Positions 62,877 to 64,000 of a stretch of 64,000 nucleotides of DNA are shown here, one piece after another (position 1 is the first letter of the stretch; the number at the start of each line of letters is the position of its first letter). The stretch is from contig VXBA01003826.1 in assembly GCA_013399895.1 (NCBI GenBank), forward strand, positions 1 to 64,000, read 5' to 3'. A program made the translations under genes and the position numbers. This stretch comes from Serilophus lunatus. Lineage: Eukaryota > Chordata > Aves > Passeriformes > Eurylaimidae. The notes under the pieces were generated by a model. That model ran no database searches, was not told the origin of the DNA, and saw only the letters and a program-made list of their open reading frames with translations.

Positions 62877-64000
62877 AAAACTACTTTGGGGGTGGGGGGG
62901 GGTGGGAGGAGACAAAGAAAGAAACCAATACCAGTATTTTTAAGCCTCAAAATTCCCCACCATCCAATATGTGTTAGATTTCTTTTTCAGGCATGTGTTT
63001 GGCACTGAGACATATTGAAGAAGTGGATTTAATAAACCACAGCATTGAGCACCTCTTTCTTAAGGGAGTAATTTGAAAAGCTTAGCAAGTTATACATGCA
63101 ACATGTAGGTGGCTCTTTAAATTGGCCTCATGGAGGGGACTGCAGAAGAATCTATCAATCAAAATTCTTACAGGAAGGTGAGGAGGCATATTATCAAGTG
63201 TTGTGCTTATATCCCTCTTTCCTTTTTCCTTACTTCCCAAATATTATATAAAAGATTTTCTCTGCTCTCCACTTGAATAATTTGGCAGAAGACAAGAATT
63301 GTGCAAATCTCTGTTCTGTGAGAGCATTTCCTGAAGCTTTGATTCACCTGGGTTCATAAATCTCTGGGTTTTGCTTTGAGGTTTAGGGACATGTGGGCTG
63401 AAAAACTGCAAACTGATCTCACGTTAATAGCGTGCAAAATTGCAAAATTACAAAGCCATAAATGGATTTACATTTGCAATTTAGGAACAATGGACTGACT
63501 TTCCCATTTGTAACAAAAATCTATGGCCAGACATATTTACCATATATCCACAGCACATGTGCACACAGATACATATGCAGCCGATTTAGTTCCTGGAAAT
63601 TTGTGAGTGAATCCCAAGAGTGAAAGTAAACAACATGGAGAATATGCTTTCTCAAAGTATCCTTCATTTTAGGCTTCTGGGTTATTTAATTTTTATTTTC
63701 TCTTGTAGTACTGAATGTTAAATCAAATAAAACCCACTCCATGTAAAACAAGAAATCAAACTACTGAGACCATAAGGCTTGTGTTTATACTAGAATATTT
63801 AAACAGAAAATACAAATCCTAGATTTGAATGCACACATTCAGGTAAATTCAGCATTTACAGTAAAATTGAATAATCTCTATTTTCTCTGCACCAATTTCA
63901 TAACACAGGAAGGTCCTTTCCAGAATAAACCAAAAAGTTCTATTTCACTCTGATATGAACAATTCATCAGGGGATAGAGAAGATAAGGTATTTATTTCAC
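62877..64000. other. Unassigned AT-rich DNA
   Basis: No gene or named repeat recognised. A G-rich tract lies at 62888-62911 (runs of 5, 9 and 3 G, then AGG) and could form a G-quadruplex on the plus strand. Confidence 0.5.

Noticed and set aside
1..64000. CRISPR array, operon, tRNA or rRNA genes
   Set aside because: No regularly spaced direct repeats, no bacterial-type gene packing, and no cloverleaf or rRNA core sequence noticed; the window is vertebrate nuclear DNA.

Overview
The window looks like AT-rich, gene-poor nuclear DNA from a bird. The evidence is several CR1 LINE copies of avian type, ending in the usual ATTCTATG-like 3' tail, and a solo retroviral LTR of a family I know from neoavian birds. 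No confident protein-coding exon, rRNA, tRNA, CRISPR array or bacterial-type operon is visible. Nearly all open frames are under about 130 codons, many begin at non-ATG codons, and they lie scattered on both strands. I read the window as intergenic desert or the inside of a very long intron, and nothing here can decide between the two.

Layout. A 5'-truncated CR1 tail lies at about 0.14-0.44 kb. From 0.45 to 16.9 kb the sequence is mostly unrecognised, with a CR1-like scrap after a (GGGTTA)3 run at 8.3 kb, MIR/CORE-SINE fossils at 9.8 and 12.6 kb, and the LTR at 11.0-11.5 kb, whose sense strand is minus. A longer CR1 copy, covering the ORF2 C-terminus and 3' UTR, fills 16.9-17.8 kb. A weak MIR lies at 19.6 kb, a decayed 45-bp tandem repeat at 24.0-24.2 kb and another MIR at 26.3 kb. 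A 38-N assembly gap inside a poly-A run sits at 29.26 kb. Very old amniote repeat scraps lie at 33.6-34.0 kb, with short CR1 tails at 35.2 kb (minus) and 37.3 kb (plus).

The most informative part is 44.2-47.3 kb, where two different non-LTR retrotransposon fossils lie on the minus strand. The first is an L1-clade ORF2 that still shows the reverse-transcriptase motifs GTRQGCPLS and YADD at normal spacing. The second is an L2-clade reverse transcriptase. L1-type elements are scarce in birds, so this is the main item for follow-up. The right end holds a hAT-transposase-like fragment at 62.3 kb and an old CR1/L3-like tail at 62.8 kb.

No genes work together here. What can be read is a record of dead mobile elements of several ages. 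I found no convincing sign of a new biological system.
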